Of a stretch of 64,000 nucleotides of DNA, positions 27,683 through 38,260 are shown in pieces (the first letter of the stretch is position 1; each line of letters opens with the position of its first letter). Source of the DNA: Duncaniella freteri. GTDB taxonomy: Bacteria > Bacteroidota > Bacteroidia > Bacteroidales > Muribaculaceae. The notes beneath the pieces are model-generated. The model ran no database searches. It had not been told where the DNA came from and saw only the letters and a program-made list of their open reading frames with translations. The translations under genes were made by a program, and so were the position numbers. The stretch lies in contig NZ_SJSA01000001.1 of NCBI RefSeq assembly GCF_004766125.1, positions 2,108,001 through 2,172,000 on the forward strand, given 5' to 3'.

Positions 27683-29986
27683 ATGAAGCAAATCATGAAA
27701 AAACTAATTATAGTCATCACGGCAGCCATATCTGTCACTGGGCTGACTGTGCTTTCGGGCTGCGGTGGAGCGAAGTCTGATGCTGTTGACTATGCATCGT
27801 ATGTAAATCCGTTCATAGGCACCGGAGGCCATGGTCACACCTTCCCAGGTGCAATCATGCCCCACGGCATGATACAGCCGAGCCCTGACACCCGCATTGA
27901 CGGATGGGATGCATGCTCGGGATATTATTATTCGGATTCATTGCTCAACGGATTCACCCAGACTCACCTGAGCGGAACCGGATGTGCCGACTATGGCGAT
28001 TTTCTCATAATACCCACTGTGGGAGAGCAGGTGATCGACGAGCAGGTCGACACTCTGCAGAACCGCCCTTATGCCTCGGGATTCTCCAAGGCAAACGAGA
28101 TGGCTGAGCCCGGCTACTACACCACTTTCCTTGACCGTTACGGAGTGAAGGCCGAGATCACATCCACCCAGCGTGCGGCTCTCTACCGCTTCACTTTTCC
28201 TGAGGCGGAGGATGCCGGATTCATTATCGATCTTGACTACTCGATTCAGAACCAGACCAATCTCGACATGAAGCTTGAGGTGGTGAGCGACACCGAGATA
28301 CGAGGATATAAGATGAGCAAATACTGGGCTTTTGACCAGCAGCTGTCATTCTATGCTAAATTTTCCAAGCCTTTCACTGTAGAGACCGTCACCGACACTA
28401 TAATGAGCACAAAAGGGCAGTCGCTTGCCCGCTGCAAGGCTCTGGTGAAACTTGCTCCTACAGCAAAGGATGAGCAGGTGTATGTGAAGATAGGCATATC
28501 GGCTGTCGATTGGGACGGTGCGCGCAAGAATCTTGAGGCAGAGATTCCCGAATGGGATTTTGACGGCATAAAGGCAGCCTCGCGCAAGGCGTGGAACGAG
28601 TATCTCGGCAAGATAGATGTGTCGAGCGACGATGCCGACGATCTCGCGGTGTTCTACACTGCCATGTATCATACAGGCATAAGCCCCAATCTGTTCACGG
28701 ATGTCGACGGCCGCTATCTCGGCATGGACCGTAAGCCTCATCAGGGTGACCCGGAGCATCCGATATATACCATATTCTCTCTTTGGGACACCTACAGGGC
28801 ATTCCATCCGCTCATGACAATCATTGACACCGACAGAAACAACGATTATATCAATAGCCTCCTCACCAAGTATCAGGAGGGCGGACTCCTGCCGATGTGG
28901 GAGCTTGCCGGAAATTACACTGCCACAATGACCGGGTATCATGCCGTGTCGGTAATGGCTGATGCTCTGTCGAAAGGCATAAGCAATTTTGATCCGGAAC
29001 TCGCCTATAAGGCTGCTGTGCGATCTGCGGTGTGGGACACTACCGGAATAGTGACTCCGGAGCTTGTGAAGAAGGCCCTCATGCCTAAATCAAAGGAGTA
29101 CAAGAACACTCTCGGCTTCATACCCTGGGACAAGGAGCATGAGTCGGTTGCCAAGGGGCTTGAATATGCCTATGATGACTGGTGTATATCACTTCTTGCC
29201 GAGGCTGCCGGCGACAGTGCCGGAGTGGAGGAATACAAGGCTAAGGGGCAGGCTTACCGTCATTATTTCGATCCTGTGACACGCTTTATGCGCGGCAGGG
29301 ACGAGAAGGGCAACTGGCATCTGCCGTTCAATCCGCGTTCGTCCAACCATCGCGAGGATGACTATTGCGAGGGCACTGCATGGCAGTGGACCTGGTATGT
29401 GCCTCATGATGTGGAGGGGCTGATAGGTCTGATGGGTGGAAACGAGAAGTTTGTCGAGAAGCTCGATTCGCTCTTCACAGCCGATTCATCGCTTGAGGGC
29501 GACCTCGTGTCGGCTGACATATCCGGGCTGATAGGTCAGTATGCTCACGGCAATGAGCCTTCCCACCATATACTCCATCTCTATAATTATGCAGGCGAGC
29601 CTTGGAAAACCCAGGAGCTTGTGGACCAGGTGATGAAGGAGCAGTACCGCAACGATGTCGACGGATTGTCGGGCAATGAGGACTGCGGTCAGATGTCGTC
29701 GTGGTATGTGCTCAATTCTCTCGGTTTCTATCAGGTGGCTCCGGGCAAGCCGGTCTATTCTATCGGACGCCCATGGTTCCGTGAAGCGTCGGTCAACATG
29801 CCTAACGGCAAGAACATCGAAATAAGTGTGGAGAATTTCTCAAAGGAGAACAAATATATCGAGTCGGTAACTCTCGACGGAGAGCCGCTTGACAGTCCGT
29901 TCTTTACACACGATCAGATAAGGAACGGTGCGAAATTCCATTATGTGATGAGTGATAAACCGACCCGCTGGGGCGTAAAAAAATAA
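27683..29986 (+). CDS. GH92 alpha-mannosidase, lipoprotein
   Basis: This calcium-dependent exo-alpha-mannosidase trims mannose from N-glycans. The 767-residue protein starts with a lipoprotein signal peptide (TGLTVLSGC lipobox). It has the family N-terminal motif YVNPFIGTGGHGHTFPGA, the central SLWDTYRAFHPLMT segment and the C-terminal GLSGNEDCGQMSSWYV motif that carries the catalytic acidic residues. ATG 27683 is preferred because it places the signal peptide at the start. It begins 10 nt after the deletion-scar ORF and is followed 5 nt later by the chimeric gene, so it is in an operon. Confidence 0.92.
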   Translation: MKQIMKKLIIVITAAISVTGLTVLSGCGGAKSDAVDYASYVNPFIGTGGHGHTFPGAIMPHGMIQPSPDTRIDGWDACSGYYYSDSLLNGFTQTHLSGTGCADYGDFLIIPTVGEQVIDEQVDTLQNRPYASGFSKANEMAEPGYYTTFLDRYGVKAEITSTQRAALYRFTFPEAEDAGFIIDLDYSIQNQTNLDMKLEVVSDTEIRGYKMSKYWAFDQQLSFYAKFSKPFTVETVTDTIMSTKGQSLARCKALVKLAPTAKDEQVYVKIGISAVDWDGARKNLEAEIPEWDFDGIKAASRKAWNEYLGKIDVSSDDADDLAVFYTAMYHTGISPNLFTDVDGRYLGMDRKPHQGDPEHPIYTIFSLWDTYRAFHPLMTIIDTDRNNDYINSLLTKYQEGGLLPMWELAGNYTATMTGYHAVSVMADALSKGISNFDPELAYKAAVRSAVWDTTGIVTPELVKKALMPKSKEYKNTLGFIPWDKEHESVAKGLEYAYDDWCISLLAEAAGDSAGVEEYKAKGQAYRHYFDPVTRFMRGRDEKGNWHLPFNPRSSNHREDDYCEGTAWQWTWYVPHDVEGLIGLMGGNEKFVEKLDSLFTADSSLEGDLVSADISGLIGQYAHGNEPSHHILHLYNYAGEPWKTQELVDQVMKEQYRNDVDGLSGNEDCGQMSSWYVLNSLGFYQVAPGKPVYSIGRPWFREASVNMPNGKNIEISVENFSKENKYIESVTLDGEPLDSPFFTHDQIRNGAKFHYVMSDKPTRWGVKK

Positions 29987-29991
29987 TTGCC

Positions 29992-31893
29992 ATGAAAAAA
30001 ACAGTCATATTTTTAGGTCTCATATCGGCTCTGAATGTTTCAGCCGAGACTGCGGATTACACCCAGTACGTCAATCCGCTCATGGGTACCCAGTCGTCAT
30101 TCGAACTGTCGACCGGCAACACTTATCCTGTGATAGCACGTCCGTGGGGCATGAACTTCTGGACCCCTGTTACCGGAAAAATGGGTGATGGCTGGCAGTA
30201 CACATATGACGCCTACAAGATACGTGGTTTCGAGCAGACCCATCAGCCGAGCCCTTGGATAAATGATTACGGTCAGTTTGCCATAATGCCTGTGACCGGC
30301 AGTGCCAAATTCAATGAGGATGATCGCGCGAGCTGGTTCTCCCACAAGGCAGAGGAGGCTCGTCCCTATTACTATAAAGAATATCTCGCAGATCATGATG
30401 TGGTGGCGGAAATGACACCCACCGACCGTGCTGCAATGTTTCGTTTCACATTCCCTGAGAATGACTCATCGTTCGTTGTGGTCGATGCCTATGACCGCGG
30501 GTCGGCAATCAGGATAATCCCCGAGAAGAACAGGATAGTGGGATACACCACCCGCAACAGTGGGGGAGTCCCTGAAAATTTCAGGAATTATTTTGTGGTG
30601 GAGTTCGACAAGCCGTTCACTTATTGCGCCACATTCTCCAACGACACCGTGCCCTCCAAGCCTGACGGTACTGCCGGCATATCATTGAAGCCCGGGGTGC
30701 TTGAGCAGGAGAATTTCCATACAGGTGCGCTGATAGGGTTCAGGACCGGAAAGGGTGAGAGGGTGCATGCTCGCGTGGCATCGTCGTTCATAAGTCCCGA
30801 ACAGGCTGAACTGAATCTTAAGGAGCTGGCGGACCGTGATTTTGACAAGCTTGTATCCGATAACAGACAGGCGTGGAACGATGTGCTCGGACGTGTTGAG
30901 ATCGAGGATGACTCCAATAACGACCGTCTGCGCAACTTCTATTCATGCCTTTACCGCTCGCTTCTTTTCCCGAGAAAATTCTATGAGATAGATGCCTCCA
31001 GCAAGGTGGTGCACTACAGCCCCTATAACGGCGAGGTGAAACCTGGATACATGTACACTGATACAGGTCTGTGGGATACGTTCCGCAGTGCCACTCACGA
31101 TATCGCCTGTGACGGTGTGTATATGAGTGAACTTTCCAATTCCGAGCAGTCAAAGTACATAGGCTGGCAGGGAGGATTCTACAATATCGCCAAGATTGTC
31201 GGCACAGGGCTTCTGGTGTATCTTGCCGGTGTCATCATCCGCTATGCCGGCGGTGACGCCTCCGGAGCATTGCCTGAGACTGTCCGCAATGCCAACCGTA
31301 TAGGATGGAGCTGGGTCATGGCTCTTGTGGGAGCTATCATGCTTATTATCGGTGTGTACCATATATTTGTGCTACCATCGGGTGGGACGAAGGATTGCCG
31401 CAAGGAGCGTTCGGCAAGCGACGTTGCGCGCGAGCTTACCACTGTGCTTGGCGAGTTCTTCCGAAAGAAACATATATGGTATTGTCTGACATTCAATATA
31501 CCGTTTGTGGTCTATGCTGTACTTGCTTATTTCCAGCCTACCGGCGGAGTAATAATATCGGCGGGCATCATTCTTGAGTATTTCGGATACGGATTCGGAT
31601 TTGTCGGTCTTACCCTGTTCATGATGCAACAGGTGGCTCCCGGAAAGCATCAGATGGCTCACTATGCTTTTGCTTCCGGAATAATGAATTTCGGGGTGAT
31701 GCTTCCCGGTATGCTCAGCGGATGGGTGTGCAATATGCTGGGTGGCTACACGTTGTTCTTTATAGTAGTGACTATACTTACGATAGTCCCGCCTCTTGTC
31801 ACATATTTTGTTCCGTTCAAGTATAATGATGATGGCTCGCTGATCGCTCCGGCGGTGGATGGGGCTCTCACCCAAGGTGAAGGGACAGAGTGA
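29992..31893 (+). CDS. in-frame chimera: GH92 N-terminal domain fused to MFS transporter C-terminal part
   Basis: The 633-residue ORF begins as a secreted GH92 protein (signal peptide; YVNPLMGTQ; reads as GH92 through TGLWDTFR at about residue 365). It then continues without a frame change as the C-terminal two thirds of a sugar MFS permease ([21 protein letters not shown], then eight or so hydrophobic helices, ending at 31893). The GH92 half lacks the catalytic C-terminal domain and the permease half lacks its first helices, so neither function is expected. The junction lies near 31081-31095. A deletion between a GH92 gene and a neighbouring MFS gene, or an assembly join, would explain it. 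Confidence 0.8.
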   Translation: MKKTVIFLGLISALNVSAETADYTQYVNPLMGTQSSFELSTGNTYPVIARPWGMNFWTPVTGKMGDGWQYTYDAYKIRGFEQTHQPSPWINDYGQFAIMPVTGSAKFNEDDRASWFSHKAEEARPYYYKEYLADHDVVAEMTPTDRAAMFRFTFPENDSSFVVVDAYDRGSAIRIIPEKNRIVGYTTRNSGGVPENFRNYFVVEFDKPFTYCATFSNDTVPSKPDGTAGISLKPGVLEQENFHTGALIGFRTGKGERVHARVASSFISPEQAELNLKELADRDFDKLVSDNRQAWNDVLGRVEIEDDSNNDRLRNFYSCLYRSLLFPRKFYEIDASSKVVHYSPYNGEVKPGYMYTDTGLWDTFRSATHDIACDGVYMSELSNSEQSKYIGWQGGFYNIAKIVGTGLLVYLAGVIIRYAGGDASGALPETVRNANRIGWSWVMALVGAIMLIIGVYHIFVLPSGGTKDCRKERSASDVARELTTVLGEFFRKKHIWYCLTFNIPFVVYAVLAYFQPTGGVIISAGIILEYFGYGFGFVGLTLFMMQQVAPGKHQMAHYAFASGIMNFGVMLPGMLSGWVCNMLGGYTLFFIVVTILTIVPPLVTYFVPFKYNDDGSLIAPAVDGALTQGEGTE

Positions 31894-31937
31894 TCTTAAA
31901 AAATAAGAAATTGAAAACAAAAACAGATTTTTTCCAT

Positions 31938-32897
31938 ATGAAAAATTTACCATGGGAAGGACGACCTGAAGGTTGCCGGGATGTCATGTGGAGATTCAGC
32001 CATAACCCTATCATCGACCGTTATCAGATACCTGTATCCAACAGTATATTCAATAGTGCTGTCGTTCCCTTTGGTGACGGTTATGCCGGAGTGTTCCGTT
32101 GCGATAACCGTGCCGTGCAGATGAACATCTTTGCAGGATTCAGCAAGGATGGTGTCAACTGGGAGATAGAGCATGAGCCTATAAGATTCAATGCCGGCAA
32201 CACGGATATGATCGACTCGGACTATAAGTATGATCCGCGTGTCACTTTCATAGGTGACCGTTACTGGATCACATGGTGCAACGGTTACCATGGTCCGACA
32301 ATCGGCATAGGATATACTTTTGATTTCAAAGAGTTCTTCCAGTGTGAGAACGCTTTCCTGCCGTTCAACCGCAACGGTGTACTTTTCCCTGAAAAAATCA
32401 ATGGCAAATATGCGATGCTGAGCCGTCCGAGCGACAATGGTCATACACCTTTCGGTGACATCTGGCTAAGCTATAGCCCCGACATGAAGTACTGGGGTGA
32501 GCACCGCCATGTGATGAGCCCTGCGCCTTTCGACCAAAGCGCGTGGCAGTGCACCAAGGTAGGAGCAGGTTCGGTGCCAATTCTTACCGAGCAGGGCTGG
32601 CTGATGTTTTTCCACGGAGTGATCACCACCTGCAATGGTTTCCGCTACTCAATGGGTGCGGCTCTTCTTGACAGGGAGGACCCTTCGAAGGTGATATACC
32701 GCTCCAAGCCTTATCTGCTCGCACCTGCCGCTCCTTATGAACTGGCAGGAGATGTGCCCAACGTGGTGTTCCCCTGTGCGGCCCTTACTGACGGAGACCG
32801 CGTAGCTGTATATTACGGAGCTGCCGACACATCGGTGTGCATGGCTTTCGGCTATATATCTGAAATAATAGAATTCATAAAGAATAATTCATTATGA
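31938..32897 (+). CDS. GH130 mannoside phosphorylase
   Basis: This enzyme phosphorolyses beta-mannosides such as Man-beta-1,4-GlcNAc, the N-glycan core, to give mannose-1-phosphate. The 319-residue protein has the five-bladed GH130 pattern ([89 protein letters not shown]). There is no signal peptide, so it acts in the cytoplasm. ATG 31938 is preferred to an upstream in-frame ATG that overlaps the chimeric ORF. It overlaps the next GH92 start by 4 nt. The exact substrate is inferred from the GH92 and amino-sugar genes around it. Confidence 0.85.
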   Translation: MKNLPWEGRPEGCRDVMWRFSHNPIIDRYQIPVSNSIFNSAVVPFGDGYAGVFRCDNRAVQMNIFAGFSKDGVNWEIEHEPIRFNAGNTDMIDSDYKYDPRVTFIGDRYWITWCNGYHGPTIGIGYTFDFKEFFQCENAFLPFNRNGVLFPEKINGKYAMLSRPSDNGHTPFGDIWLSYSPDMKYWGEHRHVMSPAPFDQSAWQCTKVGAGSVPILTEQGWLMFFHGVITTCNGFRYSMGAALLDREDPSKVIYRSKPYLLAPAAPYELAGDVPNVVFPCAALTDGDRVAVYYGAADTSVCMAFGYISEIIEFIKNNSL

Positions 32898-35119
32898 GAA
32901 AAATGTTGTCGTGGGGCGTTGCCGCAGTGCTGACGGTTTTGTCCATACAAGCGAAGGAACCTGTGGATTGGGTCAATCCGTTCATAGGGACCACTAATTT
33001 CGGCACCACGAATCCGGGGGCTGTCACACCTAACGGACTTATGTCGGTGGCTCCTTTCAATGTGATGGGTTCGGACCTCAATCAATTTGACAAGGACAGC
33101 AGGTGGTGGTCAACGCCCTACGACAACACAAATTCATATTTCACAGGTTTTTCTCACGTCAATCTCAGCGGTGTTGGATGCCCTGAACTGGGATCGCTCC
33201 TTGTGATGGCGACTGCTGGGAAGCTTGATGTTGATTACCGTAACTATGGTTCGTCATATTCCGATGAGCATGCCACTCCGGGGTTGTATGGCTTGACACT
33301 TGACAAGTATGGCATAAAAGCAGAGGCTACGGCCACAACCCGAACAGGAAGAATCCGGTTCACATTCCCGGAAGGCAAGGGTAACATTCTTCTTAATCTT
33401 GGCGAAGGACTGACCAACGAAAGCGGAGCTACCGTAAGGCGCGTGTCAGATACCGAAGTGGTAGGGTGCAAGCTTATGGGCACTTTCTGCTACAATCCTC
33501 AGGCAGTGTTCCCTCTGTATTTTGCAATGAGAGTCGACAGAAAGCCCGCCAAGCAGGGCTTCTGGAAGTTTCAGCGACCCAAAAAAGGAGTTGAGGCCGA
33601 ATGGGATGTCGATGATGCCAAGTACAAGCTTTATCCCGATTTCGGCAAGACGATATCCGGTGACGACATAGGTGTATGGTACACTTACGATACCAAGCCT
33701 GGTGAGATTATCGAAGTGTCGGTAGGCGTATCGTTTGTCAGCGAGGAGAATGCGATGCTGAATCTCAACACCGAGCAGCCTCGTGACATAACTTTTGATA
33801 AAATATATGCCGATGTCCGCAAGCGTTGGAACGACGATCTGAGCCGTATAATTGTTGAGGGCGGGACTGACGATCAGAAGACAGTCTTCTATACAGCTCT
33901 CTACCATACACTCCTGCATCCTAACATTCTTCAGGATGTCGATGGAAGATATCCTGCGATGGAGAGCAATGCGGTGATGAGCACCGACGGCAACCGTTAC
34001 ACCGTATTCTCCCTATGGGACACTTACCGCAACCTCCATCAGCTCATGACTCTTGTGTATCCCGAACGTCAGCTTGACATGGTGCGTTCCATGGTGGATA
34101 TGTCAAAGGAATGGGGCTGGCTCCCTAAATGGGAACTTTTCGGACGTGAGACTTTCACGATGGAGGGCGATCCGGCTATTCCTGTCATCATTGACACCTG
34201 GCGCAAGGGGCTCACCGACTTTGATATGGATGCGGCTTATGCTGCAATGAAGAAATCGGCCACGACACAAGGCAAGGACAATCCCATGCGTCCCGATAAT
34301 GATCCTTATATCGAAAAGGGCTATATCCCTCTCGGATATTTTGCCGGTGACAATTCCGGTGACAACTCCGTAAGTCATGCCCTGGAGTATTATGTGGCTG
34401 ACAATGCTCTCGCATGGCTCGCCGAGGAGCGTGGAGAGAAGGATTTCGCTAAAGAGCTGCGCAAGCGTGCGGCTGGATGGAGGAACTATTATTCCAAGGA
34501 GAGCGGTACACTGCGGCCTATCAATGCCGACGGCAGTTTCCTGACACCGTTCGATCCGCGTCAGGGTGAGAACTTTGAGCCTGTGCCCGGTTTTCACGAG
34601 GGCAGCGCATGGAATTATACATTCTATGTGCCTCACGATATTGACGGACTGTCGAAAGTGATGGGCGGCAAGCGTCAGTTTGTCGATAAGCTGCAAAAAG
34701 TATTTGATGAAGGGCTTTATGACCCCGCCAATGAGCCGGACATAGCTTATCCCTATCTTTTCAGCCGTTTTAAAGGCGAGGAGTGGCGTACATCTAAGCT
34801 TGTCGGAGAGCTACTTGCAAAGCATTTCACAACCAAGCCCGACGGCCTGCCCGGCAATGATGATACCGGCACAATGTCGGCATGGGCTGTATTTTCTATG
34901 ATGGGACTGTATCCCGATGTGCCAGGAGTGCCTGAGTACACACTGACAACACCGGTTTTCGATAAAGTGACCATCAATCTCGGTGATCACCCCCTTGAGA
35001 TATCCAAGGTGAGTGACGGTAAGAACAGTATAATGCTGGATGGAAAACCAGCCAGGCATCGGATAACTCATTCGGAGCTTATGCAATCCGGCAGACTTCA
35101 ATTTCATGTTAACGAATAA
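32894..35119 (+). CDS. GH92 alpha-mannosidase, secreted
   Basis: A 741-residue exo-alpha-mannosidase with a cleavable signal peptide ([20 protein letters not shown]). It carries the family motifs [31 protein letters not shown] and [16 protein letters not shown] near the C-terminus. The last motif has Asp where the other copies have Glu, a common variation. It starts inside the GH130 stop (ATGA) and is followed by nagB after 13 nt. Together with the lipoprotein GH92 it should release mannose in the periplasm. Confidence 0.92.
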   Translation: MRKMLSWGVAAVLTVLSIQAKEPVDWVNPFIGTTNFGTTNPGAVTPNGLMSVAPFNVMGSDLNQFDKDSRWWSTPYDNTNSYFTGFSHVNLSGVGCPELGSLLVMATAGKLDVDYRNYGSSYSDEHATPGLYGLTLDKYGIKAEATATTRTGRIRFTFPEGKGNILLNLGEGLTNESGATVRRVSDTEVVGCKLMGTFCYNPQAVFPLYFAMRVDRKPAKQGFWKFQRPKKGVEAEWDVDDAKYKLYPDFGKTISGDDIGVWYTYDTKPGEIIEVSVGVSFVSEENAMLNLNTEQPRDITFDKIYADVRKRWNDDLSRIIVEGGTDDQKTVFYTALYHTLLHPNILQDVDGRYPAMESNAVMSTDGNRYTVFSLWDTYRNLHQLMTLVYPERQLDMVRSMVDMSKEWGWLPKWELFGRETFTMEGDPAIPVIIDTWRKGLTDFDMDAAYAAMKKSATTQGKDNPMRPDNDPYIEKGYIPLGYFAGDNSGDNSVSHALEYYVADNALAWLAEERGEKDFAKELRKRAAGWRNYYSKESGTLRPINADGSFLTPFDPRQGENFEPVPGFHEGSAWNYTFYVPHDIDGLSKVMGGKRQFVDKLQKVFDEGLYDPANEPDIAYPYLFSRFKGEEWRTSKLVGELLAKHFTTKPDGLPGNDDTGTMSAWAVFSMMGLYPDVPGVPEYTLTTPVFDKVTINLGDHPLEISKVSDGKNSIMLDGKPARHRITHSELMQSGRLQFHVNE

Positions 35120-35132
35120 CTAATACATCAGT

Positions 35133-35918
35133 ATGAGACTTTTAATAAAACCGGATTATGATCGTATGTCGGTATATGCGGCCGACTATGTGATAAACCG
35201 TATCAATGAGCATAACAAAAGATACGATAGGCCGTTTGTTCTCGGGCTTCCTACCGGTTCATCACCTATAGGTATGTACCGTGAGCTTGTAAAAGCTGTG
35301 TCAGAGGGACGTGTGTCATTCAGAAATGTAGTGACATTCAATATGGATGAGTATGTCGGGCTTCCCGAAGAACATTCTGAGAGCTATCATTCTTTCATGC
35401 ACAGGCATCTGTTTGATCATATCGACTGCCCGAAAGAGAATATACACATACTCAACGGCAATGCCGATGACCTCATGAAAGAGTGTGCCGACTATGAAAA
35501 AGCTATCGAGAGCTACGGCGGAATAGATCTGTTTGTCGGAGGCATAGGTCCTGACGGTCATATAGCCTTCAACGAGCCATACTCCTCTTTCTCTTCCAGA
35601 ACGCGTATAAAGACTCTTACCAAGGATACGCGTATAGCCAATTCCCGCTTCTTCGGCGGCAATCCTGACGACGTACCTCAGTGTGCGCTTACTGTAGGTG
35701 TCGCCACAGTGATGGATGCAAGAGAGGTCCTGATTCTGTGCAACGGTCATAACAAGGCAAGAGCGTTGTATGCAGCGGTTGAAGGTCCTATATGCCAGGC
35801 ATGGACAATAAGTGCGTTGCAGAACCATCCACGCGGGGTGATCGTATGTGATGAGAATGCTACTGATGAATTAAAGGTAAGCACTTACCGCTATTTCAAG
35901 GACATTGAAAATCTGTGA
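35133..35918 (+). CDS. nagB: glucosamine-6-phosphate deaminase
   Basis: NagB converts glucosamine-6-phosphate to fructose-6-phosphate and ammonia. The 261-residue protein shows the full active site at the positions known from E. coli NagB: D72 (NMDEY), D141 and H143 (GPDGHIAF), E148 (NEP), plus the phosphate-binding LPTGSSP loop at 39-45. Its place after GH92 and GH130 genes fits use of GlcNAc from the N-glycan core. The stop is 3 nt before the start of the PIG-L gene. Confidence 0.95.
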   Translation: MRLLIKPDYDRMSVYAADYVINRINEHNKRYDRPFVLGLPTGSSPIGMYRELVKAVSEGRVSFRNVVTFNMDEYVGLPEEHSESYHSFMHRHLFDHIDCPKENIHILNGNADDLMKECADYEKAIESYGGIDLFVGGIGPDGHIAFNEPYSSFSSRTRIKTLTKDTRIANSRFFGGNPDDVPQCALTVGVATVMDAREVLILCNGHNKARALYAAVEGPICQAWTISALQNHPRGVIVCDENATDELKVSTYRYFKDIENL

Positions 35919-35921
35919 CAT

Positions 35922-37106
35922 ATGCGACTCAATCTTTCTTCACAAATAGACATACAGCCTGTGCATGGTGAAAATGCATGGCTTAAAGGTGACATTGAAT
36001 GGACTCCCAGATTGCTCAGGTCAGCACTTGCCTGGCTTTCGGAAAAGACCGGAAAATCACTTCTGAAACTCACCGACAAGGATTACAGTGAGAACGGACT
36101 CGATCAGCTGCTGAGAATCTATGGTTCGGCGTATGATGTGAACATAAGGGTGTTCAATGATTTGCAGCACACTATCACAGGTTGGCCGGGAGGTAAGCCG
36201 AATGCCGATGATACCGATCGTCCGGAAAGGGCATTTCCTTATCCCAAACGTATCATAGTGTTCTCGCCTCATCCCGATGATGACGTCATCTCTATGGGAG
36301 GAACCATAAGCAGGCTTGTGCGTCAGCATCATGACATCCATATAGCTTATCAGACATCCGGCAATATTGCTGTCAATGATGAGGAAGTCACCCGCTTCAT
36401 GCATTTCATCAATGGGTTCAAGAGTCTTTTTCTTGATGATGCCACCGAAGAGATCTCCCGGAAATACAAGGAAGTGAAAAATTTCCTAAGCAATAAGAAG
36501 GAGGGTGATCTCGACACTCGCGATGTGCTCACAATCAAGGGGCTTATACGTCGTGGAGAGGCACGGACTGCTTGCGCATACAATCATATCCCCAAGGAGC
36601 GTATACACTTCCTTGACCTTCCGTTCTATGAGAGCGGCAAGGTTGAGAAACTGCCTATGGGGGAGGTTGATGTAAATATCGTGTATGACCTGCTTTGTGA
36701 GGTCAAGCCTCACCAGATATATGTGGCTGGCGACCTTGCCGATCCTCACGGCACACACCGTAAATGTACAGATGCGGTGCTCGCCGCAATCGATGTGGCT
36801 AAGTCGCGGGGTGATGAGTGGCTCAACGAATGCCGCATATGGATGTATCGTGGAGCATGGGCCGAATGGGATATAGAGAATATAGAGATGGCTGTGCCTA
36901 TCAGCCCTGAGGAGTTGCGCATGAAACGCAATGCCATATTGAAGCATTCGTCACAGATGGAGTTTGCACCGTTTCTCGGAAATGACAGCCGCTTGTTCTG
37001 GCAGCGTGCCGAGGACCGCAACCGCGCGACCGCAAAACTGTATCATGATCTCGGGTTTGCCGATTATGAGGCGATCGAGGCTTTCGTAGAATATAAACCG
37101 TTATAA
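35922..37106 (+). CDS. PIG-L family deacetylase-like protein
   Basis: The 394-residue protein has a PIG-L/LmbE metal-dependent deacetylase core with SPHPDDDVISMGGT (about 113-126) and the later ADPHGTHRKC motif. The N-terminal 100 residues (WLKGDIEWTPRLLRSALAWLSEKTGKSLLKLTD...) resemble the linker found in about 660-residue Bacteroidetes proteins that fuse a NagB domain to PIG-L. Here the NagB part is the separate upstream gene. The probable task is N-deacetylation of an amino-sugar (phosphate), but the substrate is not shown by sequence. Confidence 0.8.
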   Translation: MRLNLSSQIDIQPVHGENAWLKGDIEWTPRLLRSALAWLSEKTGKSLLKLTDKDYSENGLDQLLRIYGSAYDVNIRVFNDLQHTITGWPGGKPNADDTDRPERAFPYPKRIIVFSPHPDDDVISMGGTISRLVRQHHDIHIAYQTSGNIAVNDEEVTRFMHFINGFKSLFLDDATEEISRKYKEVKNFLSNKKEGDLDTRDVLTIKGLIRRGEARTACAYNHIPKERIHFLDLPFYESGKVEKLPMGEVDVNIVYDLLCEVKPHQIYVAGDLADPHGTHRKCTDAVLAAIDVAKSRGDEWLNECRIWMYRGAWAEWDIENIEMAVPISPEELRMKRNAILKHSSQMEFAPFLGNDSRLFWQRAEDRNRATAKLYHDLGFADYEAIEAFVEYKPL

Positions 37107-37112
37107 TCATAT

Positions 37113-37239
37113 CAACAGTTCGGTAATTTTTGAGCAGGCATAGCTGTATCGCACTGATACACAATAGTTTGCATTGATATTGAATTGTTGTTGCATCTTA
37201 TTGATATTCAATTGAATATGCAAATTTTACCGAACTATT
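37113..37239. repeat. short inverted-repeat element upstream of manA
   Basis: AGTTCGGTAA (37117-37126) and TTACCGAACT (37227-37236) are perfect inverted repeats around about 100 bp without a gene. ATCATAT is repeated directly outside (37106-37112 and 37240-37246). A perfect 16-bp palindrome ATATTCAATTGAATAT lies inside at 37204-37219. It could be a MITE or an operator region that separates the manA-ROK pair from the genes upstream. Confidence 0.4.
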
Positions 37240-37251
37240 ATCATATACAAA

Positions 37252-38229
37252 ATGGCAACATTTCCGATACTAATGTTTGAACCCCGTTTCAAAAGTGTGA
37301 TATGGGGTGGCAAGCGTATAGCCGAGTTCAAAGGTCTGCCATCACAGGGTGACAATATTGGTGAGAGCTGGGAGCTTTCCGGAGTGCCCGGTAACGAGTC
37401 GGTAGTGTCAGAAGGCTTGTTCAAGGGAAAGAATCTTCACGAACTCCTTGTTGAGCATTCACGTGAAATCATGGGAGAGAGGCTTACAGAGCGTTTCGGT
37501 GACGAGTTCCCTCTTCTGGTAAAGCTCATTGATTCCGCCGATGACCTTTCTGTGCAGGTGCATCCCGATGATGAGCTTGCGGGCAAGCGTCACAATTGTC
37601 CCGGAAAGACTGAGATGTGGATAAGTATAGCTCCGGAGGATGGTGCATATCTGTATTCCGGTTTGAACCGTGTGCTCACTCCCGACGAGTATCGCCGACG
37701 CATCGCCGACAATACTATCACCGAGTGCCTTGGCAAATATTATCCCGAAAAGGATGATGTGTTCTTTCTGCCTGCCGGTAGGGTGCACAGCATAGGCAAG
37801 GGAAATTTTGTGCTTGAGATCCAGGAGACATCCGATATCACTTATCGTATATATGACTATGACCGCCGTGATGCTCAGGGTAATCCACGGCAGCTGCATA
37901 TTGAGGAGTCGGTTGATGCTGTGGACTTCAATGATATCGAAGGTGCCGCACCCACCAAGATTCCGCACGGCGAGAATGTTCAGCATATCATAGCTGACTG
38001 CGCTCATTTCACAGTCTCGTCAATTGAAGTCAAGGATCAGTATGTCCTTGATCTTGAGGACAGGGATTCGTTTACCATAATTGTTGCCATTGACGGCTAT
38101 GCTCCATTGATTGATTCTGATGGCACTGTCACAATGCTTCCTGAAGGTAGCACTGCTCTTATTCCGGCTTCGATGCCAGGGGTGACCATACGTGGCAACT
38201 GCAAGGTAATCACAGCCTACATAAAGTAA
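37252..38229 (+). CDS. manA: mannose-6-phosphate isomerase, class I
   Basis: ManA interconverts mannose-6-phosphate and fructose-6-phosphate, feeding released mannose into glycolysis. The 325-residue protein has the metal-binding segments QVHPDDELA (zinc ligands) and KTEMWI, the catalytic-domain AGRVHSIGKGNFVLEIQ motif and the second cupin at the C-terminus. It is the short bacterial type. The upstream gap holds an inverted-repeat element and possibly a promoter. Confidence 0.93.
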   Translation: MATFPILMFEPRFKSVIWGGKRIAEFKGLPSQGDNIGESWELSGVPGNESVVSEGLFKGKNLHELLVEHSREIMGERLTERFGDEFPLLVKLIDSADDLSVQVHPDDELAGKRHNCPGKTEMWISIAPEDGAYLYSGLNRVLTPDEYRRRIADNTITECLGKYYPEKDDVFFLPAGRVHSIGKGNFVLEIQETSDITYRIYDYDRRDAQGNPRQLHIEESVDAVDFNDIEGAAPTKIPHGENVQHIIADCAHFTVSSIEVKDQYVLDLEDRDSFTIIVAIDGYAPLIDSDGTVTMLPEGSTALIPASMPGVTIRGNCKVITAYIK

Positions 38230-38260
38230 AATAATTGTTATAACTAACTTGATCAATACC

